Positions 9,047 to 19,700 of a stretch of DNA of 64,000 nucleotides are shown piece after piece. The first letter of the stretch is position 1; each line of letters opens with the position of its first letter. The stretch is from the NCBI GenBank assembly GCA_030827125.1, contig JAURFD010000008.1, positions 1 through 64,000 on the forward strand, given 5' to 3'. This DNA is from Candidatus Nanopelagicales bacterium. GTDB taxonomy: Bacteria; Actinomycetota; Actinomycetes; S36-B12. Made by a program: the position numbers and the translations under genes. The notes below the pieces were generated by a model. It ran no database searches. It was not told the origin of the DNA and saw only the letters and a list, made by a program, of their open reading frames with translations.

Positions 9047-9148
9047 GAGGTGGGTCTATCAGGTTTTGCCGTATTTGGGCAAACCAGAGGGGCAGGTGGT
9101 GCACATGTGACGAATGAGTCGATGGGGCGGTGGGGACCCTGATGACGG

Positions 9149-9544
9149 CTAGGAGCCGACGTTGCTACCGACCCAGTCGACGATGTGTTCCATCGAGGTG
9201 CCGGGCCCGAAGATTTCCGCCACCCCGAGCGCCTTGAGTTCAGGCACGTCGTCCTGGGGGATGATGCCGCCGCCGAACACGACGATGTCGGTGGCCTCGC
9301 GGCGGCGCAATTCGTCCATGAGCTCGCTGAACTGGACGAGGTGGGCGCCGGAGAGGATAGAGACGCCGATCGCGTCGACGTCCTCTTGGATGGCCGCATC
9401 AACGATGTGCTCGGGAGTTTGATGAAGGCCGGTGTAGATGACCTCGTAGCCGGCATCACGGAGGGCCCTGGCCACAACTTTGGCGCCTCGATCGTGACCA
9501 TCGAGACCCGGTTTGGCCACCAGGATGCGCGCTGTGCCGGACAT
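9149..9544 (-). CDS. Free-standing B12-binding subunit of an acyl-CoA mutase (IcmB/McmA2-like)
   Basis: The 131-residue product is a lone cobalamin-binding domain. It has the DxHxxG motif in [18 protein letters not shown], where His is the lower axial cobalt ligand, followed by SxL (VSILSGAH) and GG (FGGGIIP) motifs. This is the size of the small subunit of isobutyryl-CoA or two-part methylmalonyl-CoA mutases, which pairs with a separately encoded large subunit. No large subunit is in the window. Propionyl-CoA carboxylase-type genes at 49-53.5 kb would feed the same methylmalonyl-CoA route. AGAGGGG lies about 8 nt before the ATG and an inverted repeat overlaps the promoter. Confidence 0.9.
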   Translation of the reverse strand: MSGTARILVAKPGLDGHDRGAKVVARALRDAGYEVIYTGLHQTPEHIVDAAIQEDVDAIGVSILSGAHLVQFSELMDELRRREATDIVVFGGGIIPQDDVPELKALGVAEIFGPGTSMEHIVDWVGSNVGS

Positions 9545-9568
9545 CGCTTCCCCTCTTTCGTCGGCTCC

Positions 9569-9588
9569 ACCTTAGGGCCACCTAAGGT
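9569..9588. promoter_or_regulatory. Inverted repeat ACCTTAGG-GCCA-CCTAAGGT, candidate operator
   Basis: Perfect 8-bp arms with a 4-bp spacer lie 24-44 bp upstream of the B12-domain gene. On the minus strand the arm at 9574-9569 reads TAAGGT and could be its -10 box, so a bound protein would block transcription. The regulator is unknown. The arms share TTAGG/CCTAA with DtxR/IdeR boxes, but the spacing differs. Confidence 0.5.
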
Positions 9589-9642
9589 CACAAAACTATC
9601 GACCCCGGCTTCGGACGCAGGACATACCGCCCATGGCCGCGC

Positions 9643-9648
9643 TACGGT
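9643..9648 (+). promoter_or_regulatory. -10 box TACGGT of a leaderless promoter
   Basis: TACGGT ends 6 nt before GTG 9655. Confidence 0.55.
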
Positions 9649-9654
9649 CGTGGC

Positions 9655-10536
9655 GTGGTTGCGGAACCGGTTCCCGTGCCGCCGTACGAGCAGGCCGAGG
9701 GCCTTGGGCGCCGTGCGGTCACCGGCCTACGCGACGGCGTTGCCTGGATGGGACGCAGTTTGCTGACGCCGAGTGCCGTCAAGGGGGTGGCGGTCGAGAC
9801 CGCATGGGTGGCCACACATCTGGCGATGTATCCCATGGGACTCGTCGAAGAACAGTTCCGACTTCAGGCCGAAAGACACTCCCTCGAAGGTCTGCCGCCT
9901 GCCCAACGTGGATTGCTCGTCGGCGACGTCGTTGCTGCGGGCACTCCGATCGTGCTCGTCCACGGGGTTATGGACAACCGCTCGATCTTCACGGTCCTGC
10001 GTCGCGGTCTGCACCGTCGCGGTTTCGGGTCGACGTACGCCTTGAACTACTCACCCCTCACCGACGACATCCGGTCGGTAGCCGTACGACTCGGAGATCT
10101 CGTGGAGGAGGTTTGCGAGGAGACCGGCCACGACCAGGTCCATGTCATCGGCCACTCCATGGGCGGGCTCATTGGCCGCTACCTCGTCCAGCGCCTCGGC
10201 GGAGACCAGCGCGTGCACACCCTCGTCACCCTGGGTACGCCGCATCAGGGGACCCTGCCGGCGCACCTGGTGCCGCTCACGGTGGCCCGGCAGATGCGCA
10301 TTGGTGGCGACCTCATCACCGAACTCGATGAGCCTGCGCCCGGGTGCCGCACGCGCATCCTCGCGGTGTGGTCCGACATCGACCAATTGGTGATTCCACA
10401 GCCAAATGCCCAGGTCCTGCATCCGGATCTCAATGCACGCAACATGCTCGTACGAGGCGTGGGGCACCTGTCGCTCCCGGTCGACGGCCGTGTCGTTCGC
10501 GAAATCGGATCGATGTTGTCGCTTCTGGACAACTGA
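9655..10536 (+). CDS. Alpha/beta hydrolase, triacylglycerol-lipase/esterase-like
   Basis: The 293-residue product has a lipase-type alpha/beta hydrolase domain after ~90 N-terminal residues. VLVHGVMDN is the oxyanion-hole motif, VIGHSMGGLIGR carries the nucleophile Ser (~168), SDIDQLVIP the likely Asp, and GVGHLSLP the His. LVTLGTPHQGT is typical of bacterial lipases and PGAP1-like esterases. No clear signal peptide is seen, although the N-terminal helical region (AVETAWVATHLAMYPMGL) is partly hydrophobic. It lies alone between the B12-domain gene and sucC. The natural ester substrate is unknown. Confidence 0.85.
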   Translation: MVAEPVPVPPYEQAEGLGRRAVTGLRDGVAWMGRSLLTPSAVKGVAVETAWVATHLAMYPMGLVEEQFRLQAERHSLEGLPPAQRGLLVGDVVAAGTPIVLVHGVMDNRSIFTVLRRGLHRRGFGSTYALNYSPLTDDIRSVAVRLGDLVEEVCEETGHDQVHVIGHSMGGLIGRYLVQRLGGDQRVHTLVTLGTPHQGTLPAHLVPLTVARQMRIGGDLITELDEPAPGCRTRILAVWSDIDQLVIPQPNAQVLHPDLNARNMLVRGVGHLSLPVDGRVVREIGSMLSLLDN

Positions 10537-10607
10537 CCTGGGGGTGTGTCGGGCACTGCGTCCGTGCTCAGTAGGCTGACGACACCGTCCGTCGAAGGGC
10601 CCAACAG

Positions 10608-11801
10608 GTGGATCTGTACGAGTACCAAGCCAAGACACTGTTCGACGCACACGAGGTCCCGGTCACGGCCGGGGAAGTATGTGTCACTCCCGATGCCGCG
10701 CATGAGGTCGCCCGCAAGATCGGCGGCCCGGTGGTCGTCAAGGCCCAGGTGAAGACCGGCGGACGTGGCAAAGCCGGTGGCGTCAAACTCGCAGACACCC
10801 CTGAGGATGCGCAAGCGCGCGCGACCGACATCCTCGGCATGGACATCAAGGGACATACGGTCCACCGAGTCCTCGTGACCGAAGCCACGGACATTGCCGA
10901 GGAGTATTACGTCTCCTTCCTCCTCGATCGCGCGAACCGCGCGTTCCTGGCAATGGCCAGTGTCGAGGGCGGTGTCGAGATTGAGGAGGTCGCGGCCACG
11001 CGGCCCGAGGCGCTGGCGCTCGTGCGGGTTGACGCGATTGACGGTGTCGACGTAGCCAAGGCTCGCGACATCGTGGACCAGGCAGGTTTCCCTGCGAACA
11101 TTCGTGACGAGGTGACCAACGTTCTGGTTCGGCTGTGGGACGTTCTGGTCAAGGAGGACGCCACCCTCGTCGAGGTCAACCCGCTGGTGCTCACCACGGA
11201 CGGCCGCGTACTCGCGCTGGATGGCAAGGTGACGCTGGACGACAACGCTCACTACCGCCATGCCTCCCATGCGGATCTGGTGGATCGGGAGGGCACCGAC
11301 CCCATCGAACTTCGCGCCAAGGAACTCGAACTCAACTACGTCAAGCTTGACGGGGAGGTCGGCGTTGTCGGCAATGGCGCGGGGCTCGTCATGAGCACGC
11401 TGGATGTCGTCGCCTACGCCGGTGAACCGTTTGGGGGGATACGCCCAGCGAACTTCCTCGACATTGGCGGCGGGGCGAGCGCGGAAATCATGGCCAATGG
11501 CCTGGACATCGTGCTCAACGATCCCGAAGTCTATGCCGTCTTCGTCAACGTGTTCGGTGGCATCACCGCGTGCGACGCGGTCGCGAATGGGATTGTGCAG
11601 GCCGTCGAGATGCTGGCCGCCAAGGGGGAGCCGATCACCAAGCCGATCGTCTGCCGCATCGACGGCAACAACGCCGAGGAGGGCCGCCAGATCCTCACCG
11701 ACTTCGGCCACCCGCTGGTGGAGATGGTCGAGACCATGGATGACGCCGCGCGCCGCGTGGCCGAACTAGCGGCAGCCGGCCGCGACGGGAGCGCATCATG
11801 A
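10608..11801 (+). CDS. sucC: Succinyl-CoA synthetase (ADP-forming) beta subunit
   Basis: The 397-residue product starts [19 protein letters not shown], the canonical SucC N-terminus with the ATP-grasp fold ([20 protein letters not shown]). The C-terminal ligase domain has [17 protein letters not shown]. It forms the TCA-cycle enzyme with SucD, converting succinyl-CoA to succinate with ATP formation. The GTG start has a weak SD (GAAGGG), and a possible -10 TAGGCT lies at 10571-10576, giving a short leader. The stop overlaps the sucD start by 4 nt (ATGA). Confidence 0.96.
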   Translation: MDLYEYQAKTLFDAHEVPVTAGEVCVTPDAAHEVARKIGGPVVVKAQVKTGGRGKAGGVKLADTPEDAQARATDILGMDIKGHTVHRVLVTEATDIAEEYYVSFLLDRANRAFLAMASVEGGVEIEEVAATRPEALALVRVDAIDGVDVAKARDIVDQAGFPANIRDEVTNVLVRLWDVLVKEDATLVEVNPLVLTTDGRVLALDGKVTLDDNAHYRHASHADLVDREGTDPIELRAKELELNYVKLDGEVGVVGNGAGLVMSTLDVVAYAGEPFGGIRPANFLDIGGGASAEIMANGLDIVLNDPEVYAVFVNVFGGITACDAVANGIVQAVEMLAAKGEPITKPIVCRIDGNNAEEGRQILTDFGHPLVEMVETMDDAARRVAELAAAGRDGSAS

Positions 11802-12667
11802 CCATCTGGCTGGACGCGGACAGTCGCATCCTTGTGCAGGGGATGACCGGCTCGGAGGGCACGAAGCACACCCGCCGCATGGTGGCCAGTGGCGCGCAGA
11901 TCGTGGCGGGCGTCACGCCGGGCAAGGGTGGCCAAGAGGTTGATGGCATCCCGGTCTTCGGGGATGTCCGCGAAGCGGTCGTCGCCACCGGTGCCAACGT
12001 GTCGGTCGTGTTCGTCCCCCCGCGCTTCGCCCAGGCCGCCGTCGAGGAGGCTGTGGACGCGGAAATTCCGCTCTGTGTGGTGATTACCGAGGGTATCCCG
12101 GTGCACGACACCGCGAAGTTCTTCCAGTACGCGCAGAACGCCGGCACCACGCGCATCATCGGCCCGAACTGCCCCGGCATCATCTCCCCGGGACAGTCCA
12201 ACGCGGGCATCATTCCGGCGGACATCACCGGCCCGGGACCGATCGGGTTGGTCTCGAAATCCGGCACCCTGACCTACCAAATGATGTACGAACTCAACGA
12301 CATCGGCTTTTCGACAGCGGTGGGTATCGGAGGCGATCCCATCATTGGCACCACGCATATCGACTGCCTCGCGGCGTTCGAGGCGGATCCGGCGACCGAA
12401 GCCATCGTCATGATCGGTGAGATCGGTGGTGACGCCGAGGAGCGCGCGGCAGCCTTCATCGCCGAGAACGTCACCAAGCCGGTGGTCGGGTACGTGGCCG
12501 GTTTCACCGCCCCCGAGGGCAAGACCATGGGCCACGCGGGCGCGATCGTCTCCGGGTCGGCTGGCACCGCGGCCGCCAAGAAGGACGCCCTCGAAGCGGT
12601 CGGGGTCAAGGTCGGACAGACCCCCAGTGAGACGGCCCGGCTCATGCGCGCCCTCCTGCGCGGCTAG
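11798..12667 (+). CDS. sucD: Succinyl-CoA synthetase alpha subunit
   Basis: The 289-residue product has the CoA-binding Rossmann domain ([20 protein letters not shown]), the nucleotide loop and a C-terminal domain with the phosphorylated active-site His in [20 protein letters not shown]. It is translationally coupled to sucC by a 4-nt overlap. Downstream, the order perM-RDD-purN-purH matches actinobacterial genomes, including Mycobacterium. Confidence 0.96.
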   Translation: MTIWLDADSRILVQGMTGSEGTKHTRRMVASGAQIVAGVTPGKGGQEVDGIPVFGDVREAVVATGANVSVVFVPPRFAQAAVEEAVDAEIPLCVVITEGIPVHDTAKFFQYAQNAGTTRIIGPNCPGIISPGQSNAGIIPADITGPGPIGLVSKSGTLTYQMMYELNDIGFSTAVGIGGDPIIGTTHIDCLAAFEADPATEAIVMIGEIGGDAEERAAAFIAENVTKPVVGYVAGFTAPEGKTMGHAGAIVSGSAGTAAAKKDALEAVGVKVGQTPSETARLMRALLRG

Positions 12668-12750
12668 CACCCGCCCCGGTGGGTCCGTGGGGCGAGGATC
12701 TGGGCGCGCCGTTACGCGTGTGACGCCTGTGATGCTGCGAGGCTTGTCTA

Positions 12751-13944
12751 GTGAGTCTCACCGAACGTCGTCCTGCCCCCGGGCGTCGTTCGCGTGAGCG
12801 ACCCGAGGCGACGGCCTCCCCGCCCTTACCCCTGCTGGTTGCCGGTGCTGTTGCGGGGGCCGTCGCGGCCCTGGTGAGTTACGCGCTGCTCGCCGTCATC
12901 GCCCTCGGAGCCTGGATGCTGGACCCGGCCGCGCCCTGGGAGTGGTCCCACATGCTGGAGGCCGCTTCGGCGGGCTGGCTGTCCGGACAAGGTGTCCCGC
13001 TCGTCATCGCGGAGACCCCGATCAGCGTTCCTCCGCTCGGATTCGGATTGGTCTGCCTGCTCGCCTTGGCCGCCGCCACTCGGTGGGCGATCGGCGCGGC
13101 CGCGGTCGCACGTCGCGGCGAGGCGGTCGCGGTGTCCGTGAGCAGTGCTGTCACCTACGGTGCGGGAGCGGCCATCGTGGTCGCGCTGGGTCAACATCTC
13201 GGTGCCGTGCCTTGGCTGGCTGGAGTGGTGTGCGGATCCATTGCCCTGGTCATCAGTGCTGCGACCATGATCGCCCGGGTTCCGTTGATCCGTGCCAACG
13301 ATCTGTCACCTTCGTCCCTCGACGCCGTGTCCGCCGCGGTCGTAGGACTCATGATCCTCGTGATCGCCGCGGGTCTCGCGCTCGCCGCGATGATCGTCAT
13401 CCACGCTGATGAGGTGGGTCGTGTCATGGGGAGCCTGGAGCTTGGTGCCGCCGGCGGCCTGCTCATCGTGGCGCTCACCGTCGGCTACCTCCCGGTCGCG
13501 ATGGTGTGGAGCCTCGCCTACCTGCTGGGGCCCGGCTTTGCGGTGAGCACCACGTCCACAGTCTCGGCATTCGGCGAGGCTGGCTCGGCCGCGCTGCCCG
13601 GGCTACCCATGCTCGCCGCGATCCCGCCCGAGCCCCCGGTGGCCGCCATGACATTGCCCCTGGTCGGCGTGCTCGCCGGTGCCGTCATGGGATTGCTGTT
13701 GCGGCGCCGCGGGTGGTCAGGCCTGACGGGCATCGCTGTCGGAGCCGCGAGCAGCGCAATCGTGGCGTTGACGGTGGGTCTCGTGTCGTGGGCGTCCGGG
13801 GGATCCCTCGGTGCGGCGAGCCTGTCAGCCGTGGGACCGACCCCTTATCTCGTTGGCCTTGCGGCTCTGGGGACCACGTTGTTGGGGACCGCAGCGGTAG
13901 TTGTGTGGCCTTCGACCGACGCTCGTGAGGAAAACCATGGCTAG
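12751..13944 (+). CDS. Polytopic membrane protein, PerM/DUF6350-like
   Basis: The 397-residue product has a basic, Pro-rich N-terminus followed by about eight to ten hydrophobic segments. Its place between sucD and purN is that of mycobacterial PerM (Rv0955) and of DUF6350 proteins in other actinobacteria. PerM supports the divisome during stress in M. tuberculosis; transfer of that role here rests on position and topology only. The GTG start is preceded by a weak -10-like GAGGCT 6 nt upstream. Its last codons overlap the RDD gene start by 8 nt. Confidence 0.7.
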   Translation: MSLTERRPAPGRRSRERPEATASPPLPLLVAGAVAGAVAALVSYALLAVIALGAWMLDPAAPWEWSHMLEAASAGWLSGQGVPLVIAETPISVPPLGFGLVCLLALAAATRWAIGAAAVARRGEAVAVSVSSAVTYGAGAAIVVALGQHLGAVPWLAGVVCGSIALVISAATMIARVPLIRANDLSPSSLDAVSAAVVGLMILVIAAGLALAAMIVIHADEVGRVMGSLELGAAGGLLIVALTVGYLPVAMVWSLAYLLGPGFAVSTTSTVSAFGEAGSAALPGLPMLAAIPPEPPVAAMTLPLVGVLAGAVMGLLLRRRGWSGLTGIAVGAASSAIVALTVGLVSWASGGSLGAASLSAVGPTPYLVGLAALGTTLLGTAAVVVWPSTDAREENHG

Positions 13945-14530
13945 CGCGACGCGACCGGCGCCCGCCCGCCGGCGCAATAACGCTCCCGGCAGCACTCCGG
14001 AGTCGCCGCGTGGCTCCCACTCGCTCGCACCGATGAGCCTGCGCGTGGCCGGTGCCGCGATCGACATGGCGCTCGTCTTGGTTGTCGCCGGTCTGGTCAC
14101 GGCATGGCTAGCCCAGCGGGAACTCGGTGTCGTTCAGGTCCGCATCGACGGTGCTGGGGCAACGTCCGTGATCACGCCAGCCGCTTTGCCCCCATGGACC
14201 GCCATCGCGATCTGGGTGCTGGTGTCTGCCGCGTACACCGTGCCGCTCATGGCCATCTGGGGCCGCACCGTCGGCGGGTGGTGCGTGGGCATTCGCGCGC
14301 TGCTCATCAATTCGGGCGGCCCGCTCGGCTGGAGCGCCGCGGCGCGCCGCTGGCTGCTCATGTACGGCGTTGCTGGTCTCGTGAGTTTGCTTCCCGTGGT
14401 CGGTGCTGTTGCCTGGCTCCTCATCTTGGTCGTCGGTCTGTCCCCGCTGTGGGATGCCACGCGCCGCCTGCGCGGGTTCGCCGACCACTGGTCCGGCGAC
14501 GTCGTTGTACGGGCTCCGTGGCACCGCTGA
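13937..14530 (+). CDS. RDD family membrane protein
   Basis: The 197-residue product has a basic, Pro-rich N-terminus followed by an RDD domain: Arg and Asp in LRVAGAAIDMALVLVVAGLV (TM1), a second TM (WTAIAIWVLVSAAYTVPLMA), the conserved GRTVGGWCVGIRAL loop and a final hydrophobic hairpin. RDD proteins are small membrane proteins, some implicated in ion transport. ATG 13937 is chosen because GTGAGGAA is just upstream and the gene then overlaps its neighbour by 8 nt. It was probably cotranscribed with the PerM-like gene. Confidence 0.8.
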   Translation: MASATRPAPARRRNNAPGSTPESPRGSHSLAPMSLRVAGAAIDMALVLVVAGLVTAWLAQRELGVVQVRIDGAGATSVITPAALPPWTAIAIWVLVSAAYTVPLMAIWGRTVGGWCVGIRALLINSGGPLGWSAAARRWLLMYGVAGLVSLLPVVGAVAWLLILVVGLSPLWDATRRLRGFADHWSGDVVVRAPWHR

Positions 14531-14544
14531 TCTGCGGGCACCAC

Positions 14545-14550
14545 TAGGCT
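14545..14550 (+). promoter_or_regulatory. -10 box TAGGCT of a leaderless purN promoter
   Basis: TAGGCT ends 6 nt before GTG 14557, giving purN-purH their own promoter. Confidence 0.55.
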
Positions 14551-14556
14551 CACAGG

Positions 14557-15153
14557 GTGGCTGCGCGCATCGTCGTCCTCGTGTCGGGAGGCGGGACCAC
14601 ACTGCAGGCCCTCCTTGATGCGACCGACGCTCACTATCGCGTGATGGCTGTGATCAGCGATGACGGGTCAGCCGCCGCTCTGGATCGAGCCGCGCGGCAC
14701 GGTGTGGCCACCGAGATCGTTGCGCCGCGTTCGTACGCCGACCGCGCCGAGTGGGATCGCGGTCTCGCGGAAGCGATCCGAGCCTTTGAGCCTGATTGGG
14801 TCGTGTGCGCGGGGTTCATGCGCATCCTCGGTCCGGCGGTCCTGGAGTGTTTCCCACAGCGCATCGTCAACACGCACCCGGCCCTGTTGCCATCCTTCCC
14901 CGGCGCGCACGGAGTGAGGGACGCTCTCGCGTACGGCGTCAAGGTGACGGGTTGCACGGTGCATATCGTCGATGCCGGCGTTGATACTGGCCCGATCATC
15001 GCTCAGGCGGCGGTTCCCGTGCATGCCGGGGATGACGAGGATCTCCTCCACGAGCGCATCAAGCAGGTGGAGCGAGGCCTGCTCGTGACCACGGTCAACT
15101 CGCTGGCCCAGCACGGTTGCACCATCGAAGGCAGGAAGGTGACCACTCCATGA
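14557..15153 (+). CDS. purN: Phosphoribosylglycinamide formyltransferase (GART)
   Basis: This enzyme makes the third step of purine synthesis, transferring formyl from 10-formyl-THF to GAR. The 198-residue length is standard. [16 protein letters not shown] binds phosphate; the catalytic Asn and His are in [11 protein letters not shown]; the catalytic Asp is in [15 protein letters not shown]. The gene overlaps purH by 4 nt (ATGA). folD, which makes the formyl donor pool, would normally be close by but is 30 kb away here because of the intervening island. Confidence 0.97.
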   Translation: MAARIVVLVSGGGTTLQALLDATDAHYRVMAVISDDGSAAALDRAARHGVATEIVAPRSYADRAEWDRGLAEAIRAFEPDWVVCAGFMRILGPAVLECFPQRIVNTHPALLPSFPGAHGVRDALAYGVKVTGCTVHIVDAGVDTGPIIAQAAVPVHAGDDEDLLHERIKQVERGLLVTTVNSLAQHGCTIEGRKVTTP

Positions 15154-16727
15154 CGAACGACGAGGCGGATCGTCGGCCCATTCGTCGCGCCCTGATCTCG
15201 GTCTATGACAAGACGGGACTGGCCGATGTGGCGCAGGCTCTGGCGGGAGCCGGCGTGGAGATCGTGTCGACCGGGTCCACGGCTCGCTTGATCGAGGAGG
15301 CGGGGGTTCCCGTCACGCCGGTGTCGGACCTCACTGGTTTCCCCGAGTGCCTCGATGGCCGGGTCAAGACACTGCACCCGCGTGTTCATGCCGGCCTGCT
15401 TGCCGACGTTCGGTCCGACGATCACCGGCGGCAATTGGTGGATCTCGATATTCCTCCCTTCGAGCTCGTGATCGTCAACCTCTATCCCTTCGTCCGGACG
15501 GTGGCGGCGGGGGGTTCACCCGAGGAGTGCATCGAGCAGATCGACATCGGCGGGCCCGCTATGGTCCGAGCATCGGCCAAGAACCACGCCAATGTCGCGG
15601 TTGTCGTCTCACCGGATCGCTACGACGCTGTTGTGGCGTCCCTTGCCGACGGTGGATTCACACTCGCCGAGCGGCAGCGCTTGGCGGCGGAGGCATTTGC
15701 CCACACTGCCTCGTACGACGTCGCCGTCGCGACCTGGATGGGCAGTGTGGTGGCCCCCGACCCCTCGGGCGACGGTTTCCCCTCATGGCTCGGGCAGGCG
15801 TGGGAGCGCCAAGATGTGCTGCGCTATGGCGAAAACCCGCATCAGCGGGCGGCGCTCTACGCTGCGGACTTCTCTCGACCCGGCCTTGCGCGAGCGGAGC
15901 AGTTGCATGGCAAGGAGATGTCATACAACAACTACGTCGACGCCGATGCCGCTCGGCGCGCCGCCTACGACCACACGGAGCCCGCCGTCGCGATCATCAA
16001 GCATGCAAATCCCTGTGGCATCGCGATCGGGCGCAACGTCGCGGAGGCCTATGAGAAGGCCTTCGCCACTGACCCGGTATCTGCCTTTGGCGGTGTCGTC
16101 GCCGCAAATGGTCCGGTGACCGAAGCCATGGCGCGGGAAATGGTGGACGTCTTCACCGAGGTCGTCGTCGCGCCCGACTATGAGGCCGGCGCACTCGAGT
16201 TGCTGACCGAGCGGAAGGGGCTGCGCATCCTGCGCGCCGAGGCGCGGGCCGCCACCGATTGGGTTGAGGTGCGCGCGATCGCCGGTGGTGTCTTGCTGCA
16301 GGCTGCGGATGACATCGGGGCCGACGGTGATGATCCCGGCACGTGGCGACTCGCCTGCGGGTCGCCGGTCGACGCCGACACGATGCGCGATCTTGCCTTT
16401 GCGTGGCGCGCGGTTCGCGCACCCAAGTCCAACGCGATTCTGCTGGCCCGCGATGGTGCCGCGGTGGGGATCGGGATGGGGCAGGTCAATCGTGTTGACG
16501 CAGCCCGACTCGCCGTGACCCGCGCCGGCGAGGATCGAGCCCGTGGATCGGTGGCCGCCTCCGATGCCTTCTTCCCGTTCCCGGATGGTTTGGAGGTCCT
16601 ATTGGAGGCGGGGGTGCGTGCCGTCGTGCAACCCGGCGGCTCCGTGCGCGATGACGAAGTGATCGCGGCAGCGGAGGCAGTCGGCGCGACGATGTACCTC
16701 ACCGGTACCCGGCACTTCTTCCACTGA
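15150..16727 (+). CDS. purH: Bifunctional AICAR transformylase/IMP cyclohydrolase
   Basis: The 525-residue product performs the last two steps of IMP synthesis. The N-terminal MGS-like cyclohydrolase domain has [26 protein letters not shown] and [15 protein letters not shown]. The AICARFT domain has [38 protein letters not shown] and the C-terminal [16 protein letters not shown] and [13 protein letters not shown] 15150 is used, overlapping the purN stop. The stop overlaps the next gene's start (TGATG), so the DMT transporter is joined to this operon. Confidence 0.97.
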   Translation: MTNDEADRRPIRRALISVYDKTGLADVAQALAGAGVEIVSTGSTARLIEEAGVPVTPVSDLTGFPECLDGRVKTLHPRVHAGLLADVRSDDHRRQLVDLDIPPFELVIVNLYPFVRTVAAGGSPEECIEQIDIGGPAMVRASAKNHANVAVVVSPDRYDAVVASLADGGFTLAERQRLAAEAFAHTASYDVAVATWMGSVVAPDPSGDGFPSWLGQAWERQDVLRYGENPHQRAALYAADFSRPGLARAEQLHGKEMSYNNYVDADAARRAAYDHTEPAVAIIKHANPCGIAIGRNVAEAYEKAFATDPVSAFGGVVAANGPVTEAMAREMVDVFTEVVVAPDYEAGALELLTERKGLRILRAEARAATDWVEVRAIAGGVLLQAADDIGADGDDPGTWRLACGSPVDADTMRDLAFAWRAVRAPKSNAILLARDGAAVGIGMGQVNRVDAARLAVTRAGEDRARGSVAASDAFFPFPDGLEVLLEAGVRAVVQPGGSVRDDEVIAAAEAVGATMYLTGTRHFFH

Positions 16728-17707
16728 TGGCAAGCGACAGTCGACAGACCAGCGTCCTGCTGGTCATGTCCGCGAGCGGGCTCGCGGTGGGTGGACTCAG
16801 CGCCGTACAGGCGCGGGCCAACGGCACCCTCGCGGCAAGCGTCGGCAGCGGAATCGAAGCGGCGGCCTTCTCCTTTGCCATTGGACTCACGCTGCTCACC
16901 ATCATCGGATTGGCCGTGCCCAGGATCAGGCGAGGGCTCGGGGCCCTGGCGGGGGCCGTCCGCGCAAGAACACAGCCGGTGTGGATTGTTCTCGGCGGTG
17001 TCTCGGGAGCTCTATTCATCACCACGCAGAGTCTGAGCGTCCCCGTCATCGGGGTGGCGCTGTTCTCGGTCTCGCTCGTCGGTGGCCAGATCGCGGCGTC
17101 GTTGCTGGTCGACAGTCGTGGATGGGGTCCCCGAGGCCGGCAGCCCATCTCCCTTTCGCGCGTTACGGCCGCGGTACTCGGACTCGGCGCGGTCGCAGCG
17201 TCGGCAAGCGGCCGGTGGGACGAAGGTGCGACGGCCGCCGCATGGGCTGCGCTCTGCGTAGTGACGGGTGCTGCTGTCGCCTGGCAACAGGCCGCCAACG
17301 GTCGAGTGACGGCGGTGACCCGGGAGCCATTCGTGGCGGCCTGGATCAACTTCATGCTGGGCTTCGTCCTTGTGCTCATCGTCCTTGTGATCTCGATGGT
17401 CCTAGGCCCCCTGGAACCGCAGGCCCCGCCGAGTGGTCCGCCCTGGATCTATCTCGGGGGCGTCATTGGAGCACTGTTCCTCGCCGCAACAGCCTGGATC
17501 GTGGGGCGTATTGGTGTGCTCGCCGTGACCCTGCTGGTCACAGCCGGTCAGTTGGCGGGCGCACTCCTACTTGATCTCCTCCTACTCGACGTAGTCGACG
17601 GACATCTTGTGGTGGGGGTCCTCGTCGCGTTCGTCGCCGTCGTGACGGGCGGGCTCGGTGATCGCCGTGCGGCGGCGCGGGCGGCTACGAGTCGATCGAC
17701 TTCATGA
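16727..17707 (+). CDS. DMT-superfamily transporter, fused DUF606 (YdcZ-like) type
   Basis: The 326-residue product has about ten hydrophobic segments arranged as two similar halves, each resembling a YdcZ/DUF606 domain: [21 protein letters not shown] in the first and [20 protein letters not shown] in the second. Small-molecule export is inferred; substrate is unknown. It is directly coupled to purH by a 1-nt overlap and marks the left border of the catabolic island. A divergent paralogue at 45814-46794 marks the right border beside folD. Its 3' end overlaps the convergent aldo/keto reductase gene by 23 bp. Confidence 0.8.
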   Translation: MASDSRQTSVLLVMSASGLAVGGLSAVQARANGTLAASVGSGIEAAAFSFAIGLTLLTIIGLAVPRIRRGLGALAGAVRARTQPVWIVLGGVSGALFITTQSLSVPVIGVALFSVSLVGGQIAASLLVDSRGWGPRGRQPISLSRVTAAVLGLGAVAASASGRWDEGATAAAWAALCVVTGAAVAWQQAANGRVTAVTREPFVAAWINFMLGFVLVLIVLVISMVLGPLEPQAPPSGPPWIYLGGVIGALFLAATAWIVGRIGVLAVTLLVTAGQLAGALLLDLLLLDVVDGHLVVGVLVAFVAVVTGGLGDRRAAARAATSRSTS

Positions 17708-18677
17708 GCGCATCGGGATAGCGCTGACCTGCTGTTGCGCCGATGGGGGCGGCGGCTTCGAGTTCTGCCGCGATGCTGTCGTCCCAGGGCACGTCGAGTG
17801 CGCCGACGTTGTCGAGCAGATGGGGAACCTTGCGCGACCCGGGGATCGGCACGACGTCGTTCCCCTGGTGCAATAGCCACGCCAATGCGACCTGGGCTGG
17901 TGTGCAGTCCAGTCGGTGTGCCACGTCGGTCACCGTATCGGCGATGGCCCGATTGGCATCGAGGTTGTCGGAGGTGAACCGTGGCCAGCTCCGCCGACCG
18001 TCGTCCTCGGCGAGGTCCTCAGGCCGCCGGATGGTGCCGGTGAGATAACCCCGGCCAAGCGGTGAGTAGGGAACGAACCCGATCCCGAGTTCGCGAACCG
18101 TGTCGAGAATCCCGTTGGCTTCCACGTCTCGCGTCCACAGTGACCACTCCGTTTGCAGCGCGGTGACCGGATGCACCTGATGAATTCGACGTAGCGTGGC
18201 CGCACTCGCTTCGGAGATGCCCAGGAAGCGGACTTTGCCCGCGTCGACGAGTTCTGCCATGGCGCCCCAGGTCTCCTCGACGGGTGTGGCCGGGTCGACG
18301 CGGTGCAGGTAGTACAGGTCAATGTGATCGACGCCGAGCCGCTGCAGGCTTGCGTCGCAGGCTGCGCGCGCGTACTCGGGACGGCCGTTCAATCGCCGCC
18401 CCCCGTCGGCAAGGAACTCTTGCCCGAACTTGGTGGCCACAACAGGTCGGTGCGATCGTCCGGCAAGCCAGGAACCGATGAGGTCCTCATTGGCGAACGG
18501 TCCGTAGGAGTCGGAGGTGTCGAAGAAGTCGATGCCGGCTTCCGCCGCGGCGTCCAGCGTGCGCAAGGACTCAGCATCGTCAGCCTTGCCGTAGGCAAAA
18601 CTCATGCCCATGCAGCCGAGTCCGAGGGCCGTGACATCGAGTCCGGTCATGCCGGTGCCGAGGGTGCGAGTCTCCAT
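17685..18677 (-). CDS. Aldo/keto reductase
   Basis: The 330-residue TIM-barrel oxidoreductase has the AKR tetrad: Asp and Tyr in [18 protein letters not shown], Lys in [10 protein letters not shown] and His in [10 protein letters not shown]. The C-terminal NADPH site is in [16 protein letters not shown]. The sequence is close to the AKR13/YakC-type enzymes that reduce assorted aldehydes and ketones. It is the last gene of a four-gene leftward operon (NMT1-like protein, MFS, LacI, AKR), starting 11 nt after the LacI stop. A place in the island's pathway is inferred from position. Confidence 0.9.
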   Translation of the reverse strand: METRTLGTGMTGLDVTALGLGCMGMSFAYGKADDAESLRTLDAAAEAGIDFFDTSDSYGPFANEDLIGSWLAGRSHRPVVATKFGQEFLADGGRRLNGRPEYARAACDASLQRLGVDHIDLYYLHRVDPATPVEETWGAMAELVDAGKVRFLGISEASAATLRRIHQVHPVTALQTEWSLWTRDVEANGILDTVRELGIGFVPYSPLGRGYLTGTIRRPEDLAEDDGRRSWPRFTSDNLDANRAIADTVTDVAHRLDCTPAQVALAWLLHQGNDVVPIPGSRKVPHLLDNVGALDVPWDDSIAAELEAAAPIGATAGQRYPDALMKSIDS

Positions 18678-18688
18678 GCGGGCTCCGT

Positions 18689-19696
18689 TCAGCGCAGCGG
18701 CGCGGTCGATCCGCGCACGATGAGTTCAGGGGTGAGGCGTACGTGCTTGACCGGGCTCGGGGCTTCGTCCCGCAGCAGGCTCAGCAGCAGTCGGGCCGCT
18801 TCCGCGCCGATATCGCTGACCGGCACGCGGACGGTGGTCAAGGGTGGGTCGACCAGATTCATGAACGGCATGTCGTTGTAGCCGATGACGCTGATATCCC
18901 GGGGACAGCGCAGTCCCGCGTGACGTGCCGCCTCGATCGTGCCGAGGGCCAGTTGGTCGTTGGCCGCCACGACCGCGGTCACGCTTCCTGCTCGCAGCAT
19001 CTTCAGGGCTGCCTCACGTGCCGCCTCGACACTCCAGGCGGTCACCGGGAAAGGTTTCTTGGCAGGTGTGAGGCCCTGGCCGCGGATGGCCCGCTGGAAG
19101 GCTTGGGCCCGCTCATGGCCGGTGCTCGACCAGGTGGGACCTGCGAGATGGGCGATCTCCGAATGGCCCAGTCCAACAAGATGATCGACCGCGAGTCGAA
19201 TGCCGTGCTGCTCATCGGTAGTCACCGAGGGCAATGCCGTGCTCTCGGTAACGCGATTGACCAAGACCACGGGAAGCGCGTCGCCGAGTTCAGCGAGCAG
19301 AGGGTGTTCGCGTCGAGCGGTGGCGACGATCAATCCGTCGACTCGTCGAGCCCGAAGGGACCCGACCACCGTCGCCTCGGTATCGGGATGGTTGTCGGTG
19401 TTGACCAGAAGGGGTGTGTATCCCGCACGCGTGAGCGTGTCCTGAATGCCGCGCACCATGCTGGGAAAGAGTGGGTTGGTCAGGTCGGGAATCACTACCC
19501 CGACCGTATGTGAGCGCGCCGTTCGGAGCCCGGAGGCCATGGGATTGGGCACATAGTCGAGGGCCTCGGCCGCCTTGCGCACCTTGGCAACGGTCTCGGG
19601 GCTCACCAAGTGCGACGTTCGCGGGTTGAGAGCACGAGACACGGTCGCCGGATGAATGCCGACGACACGGGCGACGTCCTTCAGGGTGGCGGCCAC
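18689..19696 (-). CDS. LacI-family transcriptional regulator
   Basis: The 335-residue product has an N-terminal helix-turn-helix [20 protein letters not shown] and a hinge helix region ([12 protein letters not shown]), followed by a periplasmic-binding-like ligand core ([19 protein letters not shown] to [17 protein letters not shown]). LacI proteins bind palindromes with a central CG, and the palindrome GCAATCGATTGC at four promoters in this island is of exactly that kind, so this protein is the best local candidate for binding it. It starts 4 nt after the MFS gene stop, so it is cotranscribed with transport genes. The ligand is presumably the island's substrate or an intermediate. Confidence 0.93.
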   Translation of the reverse strand: MAATLKDVARVVGIHPATVSRALNPRTSHLVSPETVAKVRKAAEALDYVPNPMASGLRTARSHTVGVVIPDLTNPLFPSMVRGIQDTLTRAGYTPLLVNTDNHPDTEATVVGSLRARRVDGLIVATARREHPLLAELGDALPVVLVNRVTESTALPSVTTDEQHGIRLAVDHLVGLGHSEIAHLAGPTWSSTGHERAQAFQRAIRGQGLTPAKKPFPVTAWSVEAAREAALKMLRAGSVTAVVAANDQLALGTIEAARHAGLRCPRDISVIGYNDMPFMNLVDPPLTTVRVPVSDIGAEAARLLLSLLRDEAPSPVKHVRLTPELIVRGSTAPLR

Positions 19697-19700
19697 GGCT

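Noticed and set aside
9569-9588. Naming the inverted repeat an IdeR/DtxR box
   Set aside because: The spacing and inner bases differ from the known 19-bp consensus, so only an unnamed operator is claimed.
10245-11711. A 488-codon open frame antisense to the lipase end and sucC
   Set aside because: Both overlapped plus-strand genes are clear, and the antisense product shows no family features.
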